In this document: one piece after another, positions 26,701-39,516 of the stretch
Layout of the letters: each line of letters opens with the position of its first letter
Position numbering within the stretch: position 1 is the stretch's first letter
Position numbers and translations under genes: made by a program
Assembly: GCF_910591885.1 (NCBI RefSeq)
Contig: NC_063274.1
Coordinates: 310,001 to 374,000 of the forward strand
Source: Bombus terrestris
Taxonomy: Eukaryota > Arthropoda > Insecta > Hymenoptera > Apidae
Reading direction: 5' to 3'
Length of the DNA stretch: 64,000 bases
The notes under the pieces: model-generated
Told to the model about the DNA's origin: nothing
What the model saw: the letters and a program-made list of their open reading frames with translations, nothing else
Database searches by the model: none

Positions 26701-29700
26701 GTCGTTGGCGGAATAACGTATCTCGTTCGCTCGTATTATCCGACAAGTGAAAAGAAAAATATGATATCGCGCAGGAACTGAACCGGTATAATTACGTTAC
26801 GCCCACCTCATATCTGGAACTATTATCCGGCTACGGTGATCTCCTGACCAAGAAGAAAACGGAGATACAAACGGCGGCAGATCGTCTCGCTACCGGTTCG
26901 TATCAAAAATTTACAACATTTTTTCGTTTTTCAACTTTTTTTCAATTTTTTTCATTTTTTTTTTTCAATTTTTTAATATTTACTCTTACCATTTACCAAA
27001 AGGTCAATGGACATTTTAGTAGACCGAGGCTGACTGTACGTTGGGGTATGACGGCGTGGGTATATATATGATCGAAAGCCACTCAACTTTTTCCGATCAC
27101 CTTGTACCTTTTGTAGAGGATTATTCGCGCGAGAACCGCTAAAACTACCTACCTTACATGATAATACGGTGATCGATTTGCTGCGAAAAAAGCGAACGCG
27201 ACACCGAAATTTCAAGAATCTTCCGCTTCGAGTCACCTACTTGGAATCGCTTTTTACGTTACCTGGTACGAACAGACGTTGGCAGAATTTCTAATACGCG
27301 GAAAGGTTTTCCGAGCGCGGATCGCTTTCTCGATGTGTCTGCTTACCCGTTTAAATCAAGCTGTTTCTCCTTTAAACTTTGAACGAATGCTCCTCCGCTG
27401 GAAATTACATCGGACTTAACTCTTTATCAACGGCGTTAACGAGGGAAGAAGGCTTTCTTCTTCTAATTCGTGAAACGGCCGGTTAAAGTCGCGCCAAGCT
27501 TCGTATTTTTAAACGTACGACTCTCGATTGAAAATTATGATCTCGAAGCCCGAATTCTCCGAAGGAGAGGAAGCTTCGAAGGAAGCACGTTCGACGAAAC
27601 TGGTTAACGAGCTGCGATAAACCAACGGCATTACGAAAATATCTTTGCCCTTAATTATTAACAGGAAAATAAGGACGGAGCGAAAACGTCGAAGGAGGAT
27701 GAAAGCGTAGCTTCCGCAAAGGGTCAAAGGTAAAAGACCCGTGGCTGTAATTTTGGAGGCGATGAATTAAACGAAACCCGTCCGACGAAAGCTCGTTATA
27801 CGCGGCAACTTGGAGTTATCGATTTCTACTACGGGCGAGCCATAAATATCGGCCGCGAAACCAACGATACGAGCCTTAAAAGTCATCTGCTAAGAGTAAA
27901 ACATTTTCGCCGAACGATCGGCTTCGATTAATCTTTTTTTTTTTTTTTTTCATTTTTAACGTTCGATTCGGTTTATCGCTTTTTCGACTTTTCCTTATCG
28001 TCGCAACTTTAAATCTATTCGTTGACGTTCTACTCCTTGTATTCCGTTTTATTTCTATTTTATCGTTGGAATGAAATCGCAGAAACAGACATTTTACGAT
28101 TTTTCTATATTTTGACGAAACTGCGATAGCTTTCTCTCTCTCTCTGCCTCAAAGTTATACGCTTTACTTTTTCCCCGCTACGGCGAATCTTTCGTAGATC
28201 AATCGCTTTGATGGAATTTCGTGCATGTTCACGCGGCTTCTTAAGCGTACCTTAAGCGATTTTATTCGACCACGAGATATTCGTCGTTTCATCGTCGTGA
28301 ATCATTGTCGCGAACGAAGCACCGTGGGTAAAATGAAATCGAATAATTGGTCGCTGCCTCGCCAATTACAGCCGAACCAATGCGATTTTATCTACGTATT
28401 ACACGTGCTTTTCCGTTCGGCGCGTCGACATTTCCTCCTTTCTTTCTCTGTCGAGTTTGGCGCTGCGCTCGTGTCCATCCAATGTTTTCCGAATGAATTT
28501 CTCACCGAATCGTTGGCCAATTTAATTAGTATCTCTATCTGTGCGTAATACGATCAATTGGCCTTGCATTGGAAATTGCGTAATAGATTGGTCGTGACGT
28601 ACGAATATTTGGCGAGAGAGCCGATCCGCCTCTGATTTTAACGTGAAAACGATGGGAGAACGATCGGATAATTTCAAAGAAATTTTGAAAAGACGATGAT
28701 TCGAGTTAACGAGAAAAATGCGATCGATATATGTATCGTCACGCTAACCATGCTACGTCAACGTTCGTAATCGTTTCCTTCCAAGCGGAGATATCTCGTT
28801 GCAAGTGGTAGCTGGCTAATCATTTTGCACAGGTCTGGAGAAACTGGCGAGCGCAGAAACGGAAGTAAAAAATATGCAGCAATTGCTGGCGGAGATGAAA
28901 CCAAAGTTGGAAGAAGCGGCGAGAGCGACGGCTAGAATGATCGAAAAGATCACGGTCGACACCGTTAGTATCGGAGTCTCGAATTTTCCTCGAAAAATTT
29001 GAAGATCGATTCGTTAACGATATATAAGAACGTGCGATTCGATCATCCGTTGTAGACGGAGGCAGAGAAGACGCGAGCGCGGGCGAAAGAGCAAGAGGCG
29101 ATAGCGGCAAAGATGAAGGTGGAGAATCAGGCGATCAGAGACGAAGCGGAAGCCGATTTGAGTGAGTCGTTTGACAGCGAGTCGTGGAAACGGAAGACGC
29201 GACGACGTCGATCGTGGTTCGGGCGTGGTTCGTTTTCTCCAAAAAGGGAAGGAACAAAAATTTTCACCGTTTCTTCGACGATCGTTGCGTGCGCGTGCAC
29301 GAGCAGGGGTAGAATCGATAAAAGCATCTGCAACCGTACCGTATGCCGCGAGCGATGGCACAACATCGAGCCGGTTTGTTCGTTAACGCTGTTCGATCGA
29401 CGCTCCGTTTGTTTCAGGCGAAGCACGGCCGATGTTGATCGCTGCCGAGAAAAGCTTGAAGGCCCTGAACAGAAACGACATCACCGAGGTGAAGGCGATG
29501 AAAAGGCCTCCGGTCGGCGTGCTTCTCGTCATCGAAGCCATCTGTATTATAAACAACGTGAAACCGATCAAGGTTCGTAGGTGTTTGCGAAAGCGTGCGC
29601 GTTCCAGCAAATTTTCAAGCGAGAGAAAAAGTCAGTTCGTACGCGTGCATGCACGTACTCGCAGTTGCGCCAGAGTTTGAATATCGCGACGCGAACTTGA

Positions 29701-32700
29701 CCATATACCTGAAACGTCGCGAAGCGTATAAACGTTATCGGGGTAGACCGAATATTACGTACGATAGATGCGTCTAGAGGCTAGACTCTAGGCTCTCTTA
29801 TCTTTGCCGCAGTCTCGATTTTTCTCAAATTTACCAACGCTGTCCTGTCTCCGACTACGGTGTATATATCGAAAAAATAGTTTGCAGCGTTTGTTTGAAC
29901 GTTAGGTGCCTATGGGTGGAAAATTCGGGACAGAAGCGAAACTGGATTACTGGACACCTGGCAGCTTGATGCTCTCGGATCCAGGCCACTTTTTATACAC
30001 CATGGAGAACTACGATAAAGAAAGTCTGACCGAAGAAATAATAAATAAGCTAAAGCCGTACATCGAAAATCCCAATTTTCAACCATCCAAGGTATGACTT
30101 AAACGATACTTGTACACGAAAAGTGGTTTTCTTCAAACTCGTTGTTACTGGAAATCGCTAGGCCTTGCGTTACGCGCCGTAGTTACTTGAAACGAACTCT
30201 AGCGTTCTAGCGACGAACGTCAATTTTTTCTGCATTACGTGCGTAGGTATACATACGTACTTTCAGCGTACGAACGAGAGTCTCTAAGATTTTTCAAAGG
30301 AGCGAAAAATATTCCGTCGAATGAAAACGGAAGGAAATTTTCGAGACAAAGTAGGATTTAAATTGGCTTTCCTTTTCGCTGGCATTTCCTTTCCGAGATT
30401 GTTCGGTTCGTGAGAAGATAGTTTTCTCGCGTGTTTCAGAGTCAGAGACGACGAAGCGAGTAGTAATTTATGGTATACAGCGATACGGTATAAAGCGAGA
30501 ATCGAGTAAAGCGGTCGAGAGATAAAGAGGAAAGCGAGATCGTGCTGTTTCAGATCGAATACGTGTCAAAGGCGTGTCACTCGTTGTGCCTGTGGGTGCA
30601 CGCAATGTACAACTACTATTTCGTAAATCTGAAAGTAAAACCAAAGATGGAAGCATTGGCGAAAGCCGAGCTGGCTCTCGCGGAGACCGAGCAGACGCTG
30701 AATATGGCGATACAAAGACTGAGGGAGGTGGAGGAAGGTGTGGAGCAACTACGAAAGCTTCTGCGAGAAGAAGAGGAGAGGAAAGCGGAACTGGAGCGGG
30801 AAAAGCAGCTTTGCGAAGATAGGATGGGAAGAGCTGTCAGGTTGATCGACGGTCTGGCCGGGGAACAGATACGTTGGACCACCACGGTGCTCGAACTAAA
30901 TACGTCGTTGAAAAACGCCGTCGGCGATATCCTCCTAGCTTCCGGTACGAACGCTTTTTTCTCTTTCTCTTTCCTTTATTTTCTCTTTCTTTCCTCCTTT
31001 TTTCCCTTCTTTCGTTCGTTCGCTCGCAAGCCGAGTCCGGAGGGTTCGTCCCTTTTCCGAAAAACGAGAAATTTGTATTTTTCGTCGATCGACGTTGCAC
31101 CGTGCGCTTCGACGTTTTTAATCGTAATTACAGGTGCGATAGCCTATTTGACACCTTTTACGGACGCGTACCGACAGACGCTGTTATCGTCGTGGAAAAA
31201 GGTTCTCGGCGAAGGGGTTCCGCACACGCCGGGCAGCGACCCCGTATCCACTTTGGGCGATCAAGTGGAGATAAGAAGATGGCAAATCGAGGGATTACCC
31301 AGAGATACGCTATCCGTGGAAAACGCCGTGCTGGCGATGCACTCGAATCGCTGGCCGCTGTTTATCGACCCGCAAGCGCAAGCGAATAAATGGATACGTT
31401 CGATGGTGAGCAAGCGATATCGTATTTATCGTGGTATCGTCGTATCGAACATGGTAGACGATAGAATTAAAGCAACTACGCTTTACGGACGAATAGTACA
31501 AAGGCAACGGGATATCGGTGGCAAGAATGAAGGACAAAGAGCTGCTTCGCGTGGTCGAGTCCTGCGTGCGATTTGGAAGAGCCTGTCTGGTGGAGAACGT
31601 CGGCCAAGAGCTGGAGGCAGGATTAGACCCGATTCTCTTGAGATCGTTGTTCGAGCATGGCGGTCAATGGTGCGTCAAAGTTGGCGAGAATATCGTTCCC
31701 TACAGTCCGGATTTCCGGCTCTTCCTCACCACCAGACTCTCGAGTCCGCGTTACACGCCCGAAGTATGCGTGAAAATACTGCTGGTCAACTTTGCGCTCA
31801 CCGCCACGTAAGCCGCACCGAATCTTTCGCGAACAACGCGATCCTTTTTAGGAAATAGCGAACGATCGATATTCGAGATGTTCGCGAGATTAAAATGGAA
31901 AAATATCGACTGTAAAAGAGGTCTGGAGGATCAGATGCTGTCGTTGGTTGCCATCCAAGAACGACCGGATCTCGAGCAAGCGAGAAACGTTCTCATCGAA
32001 TCGAACGCCGAAATGAGAAAAGAGCTACAGCAGATAGAAGACAGGATCCTATATCGATTGTCGGTGTCCGAGGGTTCCGCCGTCGACGACATGGATCTTA
32101 TTCTCACGTTGGAGGCGTCCAAAATTAAGAGCGAGCAGATCAAGGTTCGCCTCGACCTTGAATCTTACAAATATTTTAAAAATCCCAGTAACGCGACTTT
32201 CCCTCCCTCCCACCCGTCCTTCTTACCACGCTGCTAGAAAACCACGCAAAAACGATTGGAAGCAGGTGGAGAGCAAGGAGATCGGTAAACGATAAACGGT
32301 AATAAGAGTAACGCGCGTAGGTAAAGATGAAAGAAGCGGAGATCACCCAGGTGGACATCGACACGACCAGATCGCTGTACATACCAGTCGCGGTTCGTGC
32401 CCGTATCCTCTTCTTTTGTCTCTCCGATCTGCAATTCATCGACACGATGTATCAGTACTCGCTCGAATGGTTCGTCGACATCTTCAACAATAGCATACTG
32501 GCGACGGAAAAGAGCGGTTAGCGAACAATTTCGATAAATACGATGCGATTCGATTATCGACCAATAAATGCATAATTCGAATATCGGCTAGCGATATTCG
32601 AATTTTGTTTAAAAAATCTGATGGAAAGCAACTGGATTCTACAGACGCTATCTAACGATGGTAATTTTCAGGCGATATCCAAGTACGAGTGGCAAATATC

Positions 32701-35700
32701 AACCGGAAATTCATGTTGTCGCTGTTCTCGAACGTGTGCCGCAGTCTGTTCGAAAAACACAAGCTTCATTTCGCGTTCCTCGTTTGCGCTAGGATTCGTA
32801 TGAACGACAATTCGATCGACGCGATCGAATGGAGGCATCTTTTGTCGGCAGCCGAACCGATGCGAGTAAGAACGCGTCGCTCGAATCGCCCCGTTTCGAA
32901 TTTATCCGCAATTACGTTCTAGCAATTTGTTGCCGCCTCGAAACGTTTCCCAACCTTCTTAACAATTATTATTTCATCGATTTATCCAAAGTTCCTTTTT
33001 CACGATCGGCCGTTTCAATTTTATTTCGTACGCGATCGTCCCTTTCTTTTATTCGATCCAATAACCATAGCGAATATAGACGTATTATTCGTGGCAGTGA
33101 AACGTGAAACCCATATACGCGTACGTATTTTAGCTTTCGAAAAACCTGTGGTTCGTGCCTTGAAACCTATAAACTTACGAAAGGATGCGTAACACGTAAC
33201 GAAAAACTACTAATTGCTCTTGCTTCTTGTTCTCTAATTTTCGGATTCGGTATCACCGTTCTATCCGAAGAATATTCGTGTATCGTGGATGCCGGTCAAA
33301 TCAAAAATCAAAATTTTATAACGCAAAACAACTACCGTAACTGCACGCGGCAACGACGTATGCGAAATAAACTCGGCATATTCTATTTTATATTGGAAAA
33401 TTTCTTTTCTCGTAGGAAGATGAAAACCCGGCGCCAGAATGGATTACACCACGTTGCTGGAAGGAGATTCAGGCGCTCGAGAATCTGCCAAGCTTTCACG
33501 GATTCGTCGAATTCTTCGAACAGTCGGTGACTCGATTCAAAACGGTGTTCGACGCTCAGGAGGCGCATCTGTGAGTAACTCTCTCTCTCTCTCTCTCTCT
33601 TTTACTCTATTTACCAGAACAGTTTTCAGGTTTACCAGTTTATCGCGAGATAGGAAGGAACGCGTAGAAACAACGCATAGAAGAAATGCGCCATTTGCCA
33701 AACAACCGTCGAGCAAAGGCCAAAAGATTTAGCTATTCGCGTGGTTCGTGACAAGTCTAGCCGTATTTCGGTTTACGATCAAAGGAGAATCGGAGAATTT
33801 TGTCGATGCTATTACCATTGTTTTCGATCCTATCGATTAATAGCCATTCTAAAAGAAAATCGCTAGAGCAAACGTTTGACAGTTTCGAATAATATCTTGC
33901 TTGCTGATCGTATGAAAACGGAGAAAGTTATTATCGCTGAATCGAGGATAATTTGAAACAGTGGGAGTAGGCGGCTCGCGTGAGTTACGAGAGAAAGGAG
34001 ACCGACGATGACGAACGACCGAAACGAACGACGATTAATCTTCGCTCGACACAGACGGACGAATATCGCGTATATGAAAATATACGAGTACATTTTAGAG
34101 AACGTGAATTTGCTGGACTGCGAATTTCCTAGGATTTTTGCGCGATCCTAAATCCTGACACGTGGAAGCAATTTTCCGAGATTTAAAGTATCGCTTTAAT
34201 CGATTTCCCGTGCAGAGCCGCGTATCCAGAACCATGGCGATCCAAACTGAACGACTTTCAGAAGATGTTGCTGCTCAAGTGTCTTCGACCCGACAAAGTG
34301 ACCAACGCGATGCAACTGTACCTGGCCAAATATTTAGGCCACGAATTCGTCGAGCCTCAAACTACCGAACTGTCTGCCATTTACCACGAATCTTCGCCGA
34401 CTACGCCCATTGTCTTCGTTCTGTCCACCGGCACGGATCCCGCGGCTGAACTCTACAAATTCGCGGACAAATTAAAGATGAGCACGAAATTGCACGCTAT
34501 CTCGCTTGGACAGGGACAAGGTCCCAGAGCCGAAGCCATGTTAAAGTTATCGGCGGAACAAGGTTACTGGTGCTTCTTTCAGGTATCACTTTCTTTCTTT
34601 TTTCGTTTTCCAAAAAGAAAGATTATAGCTCGTTCTACGAGTAAGAGTACGCGAACGAGTTGTTCTAACGCGTAGGTTTCAGGAAAGTACGAGTTTTCCT
34701 TCCAAAATACGTCTTCTAAAATTGAAAATTCTATATATCGCGTTTCGAACTATATCGGCGGAAATGTCTCGTTTTAATTTTTTACGCGTAATTCGCGTAT
34801 AACGTAGATAAAAAATACGTTGTTTTTGTAGCGTGCAATTGCGATTAAACTGCTCGTATTATCGTAATTTACATTCGTTTAATAGAGTTTATCTACGTGT
34901 ATCGTGTTACGTAAATCGATGAAACGAACGTTCGAAATAATGGAATCGCGTAATTCGTATCACAGAAACGCGTAATACGAGATAAATATCGGGCGGAGAG
35001 AAACTACTAAATCGAATCGTGTTTATGTATTCGATCACGGTGAAAGTTGAAATTTTAAAGTTTCGATAAGTTGGACCGAGAAATATCGCGATTGTCGATC
35101 GAACGGATATATCGCTGTTTAAAGAAACAGGACGACACCCTTGGAGAACGATAACAGACGGGGGGTAGAGAAAAGAGGCTACGCGATAGCCTGTTTATCT
35201 TCGGGATATACTTATACGTACGTGAAAAAGAGGAGGAAGCAAGACACGAATAAGCGGATAAAGACGCAGAGGGACGCGTTTCGATCAACGTAACGAAACG
35301 TATCGTGGAGATATTTTTCGAGTCGGAGATTATTCGCAGGATATTCGTTAAATAGCCGTAATCTTAATTTTTTCCCACAAATTTACCATCGACTATTAGT
35401 CGGATAGATGGTAAACGAAAGATAATTTTCGCTGGATGTTCGCTGGATCGCGACAGAGAAGAGGAAACGATAACGAAGTGTACGTAACGGGAGAAAGAGA
35501 TCAAATCTCGGCGATAGCCGCTTCTTCTCTTGGTTATTCCAGACAGTTGGAATCCGTCGAAATCCTTGTACTCCTTGATACTCGCCAGCGTATAGAATCT
35601 TTTTCACGTGCGATTAGATAATTAACTAGACGATGAAATATATATTCGAAAGATCGAGGATACGTTTTTGCAGAATTGTCATCTAGCCCCGAGTTGGATG

Positions 35701-38536
35701 CCGGAGTTAGATTCGCTGGTCGAGCGTCTATCACGGACGAAAAACCATCGTGATTTTCGCTTGTGGCTAACCTCCGCACCTTCGCCAGACTTTCCCGTCA
35801 GCATTCTTCAGAACAGCAGTAAAATGACGGTCGAACCACCCCGGGGAATAAAGGTAAACGAAATCGTAGTATTTTAAATTCAAAACCTTACTTACCATCT
35901 TCCTCTTTTTTCTTATTCTCTTCGAAGAGTATCCTTTCTAATCATTTACTTGGAATTCTACCAAACCCGTGGAAAATATTCTCGAGACGACGGAAGAGAA
36001 AAATAGCTCGCTTGTTCGCTTTCAGGCAAACATGTTTCGCGTGTACTTGACGCAAGTGACGGAGATGCAAACGTTCATCGACTCTGCTCATGCGAGAGTT
36101 TGCCACTTCAAATGGTTGGTATTTTCCTTGTGTCTGTTTCACTCGGTACTACTGGAACGAAGAAAGTTCGGTTCCTTGGGATTCAATATACCGTACGAGT
36201 TCACCGACGGTGATTTAAGGATATGTATATCGCAGTTGCACATGTTTCTCTTGGAATACGACACCGTTCCGTTCAAGGTAATAAAAGCTCGATCATATTA
36301 CGTCGACATGCGTAGTTGCACGGTTTGATTTCTCGTCGTTTCGCGTCGTTCGAACAGGTGCTGATATACACAGCTGGTCACATCAACTATGGCGGCCGAA
36401 TTACGGACGACTGGGATCGTCGATGCGTGCTAACCATTCTGCGAGATTTTTACAGACAAGAGATTCTATCGTCGTCGTACCGATTCGACGAAGAAGGGCG
36501 TTACGTTCAAGTGTGTATCGTCGTCATAGCGTGATTTTACGACGCGAACAAACCAAAAATTATCCATCCGATATCGATACCCTTAAGAAAGGTTAAAAAA
36601 ATTAAAATCGTTTAAAGAGGATGTACGAAAGGTATCGAGACGGTATCGCGGTAGTAGCAGTACGATAGACGTTGTCCGTTATTTCATTTAAGATCCACTC
36701 GCATCTCTGTGACAAATCGCGAACAAGGAAATATTTTTCACGCGTTCTAGCTACCAGACGCGGCCACGTTCCACGATTATATCGAGTACATAAAAACCTT
36801 CCCTCTCAACGACGACCCATCCATGTTCGGAATGCATCCAAACGCGGATATTAGCTTCGCGCAAGCGGAAACGTACGCCTGTCTGAACACGTTACTCGCG
36901 CTTCAGCCGCGACAAGTCGGAACCGCGGCTGCCAGTGTCGAAGAGGTGACCAATCGATTAGCCCAAGATATGCTGTCGACGATACCACGAACCTTCGATT
37001 TGGCCGTTATGCAGCAAAAGTATTTCGTCGAAATGTTCTTTTACGCGCATACATAGACCCATTTTCTACGCTCGCGATTATCAAAGACTCGGATAACCGA
37101 TATTCCCTACATTTCAAACGTACGCGTGCAACGCGATGCTTCGTGGCTTTACGCCTCGCTACTACTACTTACGTCTTTCGTTTATTTACGCCAAGCGAAT
37201 ACACGATAACGGAAATATATCTCAGGTATCCGGTATTATACGAAGAGTCCTTTAACACTGTACTGCTTCAAGAAGCTATACGCTACAACGGTTTGCTGGA
37301 TGTGGTAAAAACGACACTGGTGGATCTGTTGAAAGCTTTAAAAGGATTGGTTGTCATGTCTGAATACTTGGAAATTGTGTCCAACAGCCTGTACACTAAC
37401 AGAATTCCACGAGTTTGGCAAGATAAGGGTTATCCTTCGTTAAAACCTCTCGGTAACGCTTTCACTGTCGCTTATCTAAATTTAACCGTTCGATTTGTTG
37501 TCCGAACAGACCTTCCAATTTTTCTTTGAATAATCGAGTTCGACGGAAACGCAGGTGCTTGGTTCCTGGATTTGAAAGAACGAATCCAATTTTTAAGGTC
37601 TTGGGAAAACAGAGGGATACCAGCAGCCTTTTGGATTTCCGGTTTCTACTTTCCGCAAGCATTTTTAACAGGCACTTTGCAGAATTTCGCACGCAAATAC
37701 GTCGTATCCATCGACGCGATTGATTTCAGTTTCCAGGTAGCGAATTGATCGGACCATCAATTTCGTACGATATTATTCTTGTTACATCGCCAATGCGAAA
37801 TGCGAATTTTACACATACTACCATATACTATGGACAAAGATTCGTCAAAACGAATAAACGATAAATCGAATTACCTTTAACGTTGTAGGTATTAAAATCG
37901 ATACCAGAGCACAGACCGCCAAATGGTTGTGTTATTTATGGCCTGTTTCTTGAAGGATGTCGATGGGATGGAAACTATTTAAACGAATCTTTACCTAAGG
38001 AACTGTATACGAGTAAATATGACACGATATTCGAAGAAACATTATAAACGTTATATTCTTTTCGATAGCTTCGGCGTATTCGATCAATTTTTTCAATATG
38101 CTTTCGGTATACATATTCTCTGTCTGTTGTGCTACGATATATACCTATTTAAAATATACCTATTTACCATTTACTATCTTATAAATACTTATAAATGCAT
38201 ACATCTATACATCTATTTTTTACTACATTATATGCTATAACCTCTACAAAAATTCTCTTTCTCTCTCTATGTAATAATAACAATTCTCTTTCCAAGTGAT
38301 TTCATGAATATCTTTTCGCAGACATGCCTCCGATTCTACTTTTGCCCGAAGTAGATCACAAGCAGCCCGAAGGAATCTACGTTTGTCCCGTGTACAAAAC
38401 TATCAACCGAGCAGGAACATTGAGCACTACCGGTCATTCGACAAATTTTGTATTGCCGATGGAAATTCCTAGTCAAAAACCGCAAGCTCATTGGATCAAG
38501 AGAGGCGTAGCTCTGATTTGTGCATTGGATTATTAA
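17776..38536 (+). CDS. DNAH1: Axonemal dynein heavy chain 1, C-terminal 2,375 aa (5'-partial, 37 exons)
   Basis: Inner-arm dynein heavy chain, an ATP-driven microtubule motor of cilia and sperm flagella. Exons: 17776-17930, 18634-18873, 19406-19484, 19563-19776, 20698-20860, 20945-21063, 21137-21342, 21473-21635, 21749-21909, 22973-23188, 23413-23637, 23814-23976, 24265-24434, 24964-25172, 25897-25999, 26099-26227, 26775-26895, 28833-28963, 29056-29161, 29418-29572, 29906-30091, 30554-30944, 31134-31405, 31497-31807, 31919-32144, 32321-32516, 32672-32865, 33416-33570, 34216-34582, 35674-35853, 36026-36277, 36358-36510, 36751-37019, 37226-37452, 37555-37736, 37889-38012, 38322-38536. All phases join without a frameshift (7,128 nt). 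FFIDDLNMPALDTYGAQPP and the terminal GHSTNF...KRGVALICALDY resemble DNAH1 more than DNAH3/7/12. The first exon starts at a splice acceptor in mid-AAA2; family members have about 4,200 aa. Least certain junctions: 21473 and 31919. Confidence 0.93.
19883..19910. repeat. 7-bp tandem repeat in a DNAH1 intron
   Basis: One CCGTCTG and three CCGTCTA units in tandem, followed by a diverged CCGCTAC. Short and intronic. Confidence 0.85.
20598..20651. repeat. 9-bp tandem repeat upstream of a DNAH1 3' splice site
   Basis: Six units of a GTTTATCGG-type 9-mer with a few substitutions (GTTTGTCGG, ATTTATCGG, GTTTTTCGG). The array ends about 46 nt before exon 20698-20860, in the branch-point zone of that intron. 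Confidence 0.9.
21137..23637 (+). other. DNAH1: DNAH1: AAA3 module
   Basis: Five exons. The nucleotide-binding P-loop GPTGSGKT is at 21223-21246 and is intact. FSARTSANQTQ ends that exon. FFIDDLNMPAL (Walker B) and GAQPPIELLRQF follow in 21473-21635, and GAMGPPGGGRNPIT (sensor I region) in 21749-21909. Exon 22973-23188 holds LLPTPHKSHYTYN and the VFQGMLM helix, and 23413-23637 the LWYHENVRVF...RLVND segment. Conserved Walker residues suggest AAA3 can bind nucleotide. The acceptor at 21473 lacks a good pyrimidine tract; an acceptor at 21442 would add ten residues in frame. Confidence 0.9.
23814..26227 (+). other. DNAH1: DNAH1: AAA4 module
   Basis: Five exons. The AAA4 P-loop GMGGSGR is split across the 23976/24265 junction, a position often split in dynein genes. 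NALLLGMGG precedes it. The Walker B-like FLFSDTQ ends exon 24265-24434. LEDLNSVLNNGDVPN follows in 24964-25172, then SPIGETFRARIRQFPALVNC with the CTIDWF motif in 25897-25999. The intron before this module uses a GC donor. Confidence 0.9.
26775..30944 (+). other. DNAH1: DNAH1: stalk coiled coil and microtubule-binding domain
   Basis: Exons 26775-26895, 28833-28963 and 29056-29161 encode the outgoing coiled-coil helix, rich in Glu, Lys and Ala heptads. Exons 29418-29572, 29906-30091 and the start of 30554-30944 encode the microtubule-binding head; visible landmarks are LNRNDITEVKAMKRPP, VLLVIEAICII, an LSDPGHFL segment and CHSLCLWVHAMYNY. The rest of 30554-30944 is the returning coiled coil (EQLRKLLREEEERKAELERE). 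The intron 26896-28832 (1.9 kb) is the largest one bounded by two visible dynein exons and has no recognisable content. Confidence 0.9.
26896..28832. other. Largest gap between visible DNAH1 exons, no gene seen
   Basis: Intron bounded by GTTCGT and TGCACAG. Contents are poly-T tracts (about 26935-26975 and 27932-27951) and CpG-rich unique sequence; open frames are short and unrecognised. Other DNAH1 introns over 300 bp (17931-18633, 18874-19405, 19777-20697, 21910-22972, 24435-24963, 25173-25896, 26228-26774, 30092-30553, 32866-33415, 33571-34215, 34583-35673) also show no gene. Confidence 0.7.
31134..32865 (+). other. DNAH1: DNAH1: AAA5 module
   Basis: Five exons. Landmarks: GLPRDTLSVENAV and FIDPQAQANKWIRSM (31134-31405), CLVENVGQELE (31497-31807), GLEDQMLSLV with ERPDLE and EDRILYRLS (31919-32144), YIPVAVRARILFFCLSDL and MYQYSLEWF (32321-32516), FSNVCRSLFEKHKL (32672-32865). 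The start of exon 31497 was set by phase and family alignment after a TAG acceptor. The start of 31919 follows a poor acceptor (TGTAAAAG), but it restores the GLEDQ motif. Confidence 0.88.
33416..38536 (+). other. DNAH1: DNAH1: AAA6 and C-terminal domain, with stop codon
   Basis: Ten exons. Landmarks: CLRPDKVTNAM, TGTDPAAEL and GQGQGPRAEAM in 34216-34582; NCHLAPSWMP and LWLTS in 35674-35853; SLCLFHSVLLERRKFG and GFNIPYEFTDGDL in 36026-36277; NYGGRITDDWDRRC in 36358-36510; YPVLYEESFNTVL and LLKALKGLVVMS in 37226-37452; GFYFPQAFLTGTLQNFAR in 37555-37736; GLFLEGCRWD in 37889-38012; PVYKTINRAGTLSTTGHST and the final ALICALDY in 38322-38536. A (CT)11 run follows the donor of exon 33416-33570. A possible AATAAA signal is at 39332-39337. 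Confidence 0.92.
33579..33600. repeat. CT microsatellite at a DNAH1 donor site
   Basis: (CT)11 beginning eight bases after the GTGAGT donor of exon 33416-33570. Simple repeat, intronic. Confidence 0.95.
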
Positions 38537-39466
38537 CCATATCTATTTTAATGTCCTTTGTTTCACTTGTAATCTCCATGTAATTGCTCTACATCACGTT
38601 TATTTAACCATATTATTCGTATTATTCTTTGTGCGAGTAAAACAAAATACTTGGTATAAAATTACGATAAAACGACAGAACAAGGGTATTGTTGTTGTTG
38701 TTGTTATTATTATTATTATTATTATTAACGAGAACGGACAACGAGTCTAACGATTGTTATCGTTCCGTTCTAATCGTTTTATATATCTCTCTCGTATAAT
38801 TTTCGATCCTTCCTTTTTGATCTTCTATATTCCTCGTTAGCCCATTTCATGATCACAACCGTCGATAGAAATGCTGCGACAAAATAAGTGCTAATTAGTT
38901 TTTCATTTCTCAACGATAAAATAGTAATACACCTAATCGTATCATAATATTGTTAAGAAAATTTCATTATTCTTTTATACGCAATTTCGAGAATGCGTTA
39001 TTTTACCTGGCGCCATCGGCATTAAAGCATGCATCGATCGTCTCAAGAAATTCGGTAAGCCATGAGAAATGGATTTTGCCCAAAATCTTTGATGCGTTGC
39101 GCACAAGGTATAATACACAATTTTTCTTACTCGTACCGGTAATTCTCCAAATTGTAAAACCATGTTATATATTGATCTTTTGAGTTTTCGACGGAAATAA
39201 CGTGTACGCGACCCAACATACAGATTGATATAAAATTTTCCAAACGAAAGACAAAAGCATTCCGACTTTTAATATTACCTCCAAACACGTATAAATGTAT
39301 GATGTTTCGAGCATTTATAGGTAACTATAAAAATAAACAACCAGACAAAGTAAACAACCATACGGATATTTACACGACTTTCTTAGATGTTTTTGATTAA
39401 ATCAAAATTTATTTCCTTTCCTATTCCCATTCACAAATATATTTATTTCGCCAAAAGGAAAAAGAG

Positions 39467-39516
<50 letters not shown>

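Noticed and set aside
30542..31858. A 438-codon uninterrupted frame read as one exon
   Set aside because: It is DNAH1 exons 30554-30944 and 31134-31405 read through an open intron and then beyond the donor at 31406 into a wrong frame; family alignment and splice signals support three exons instead.
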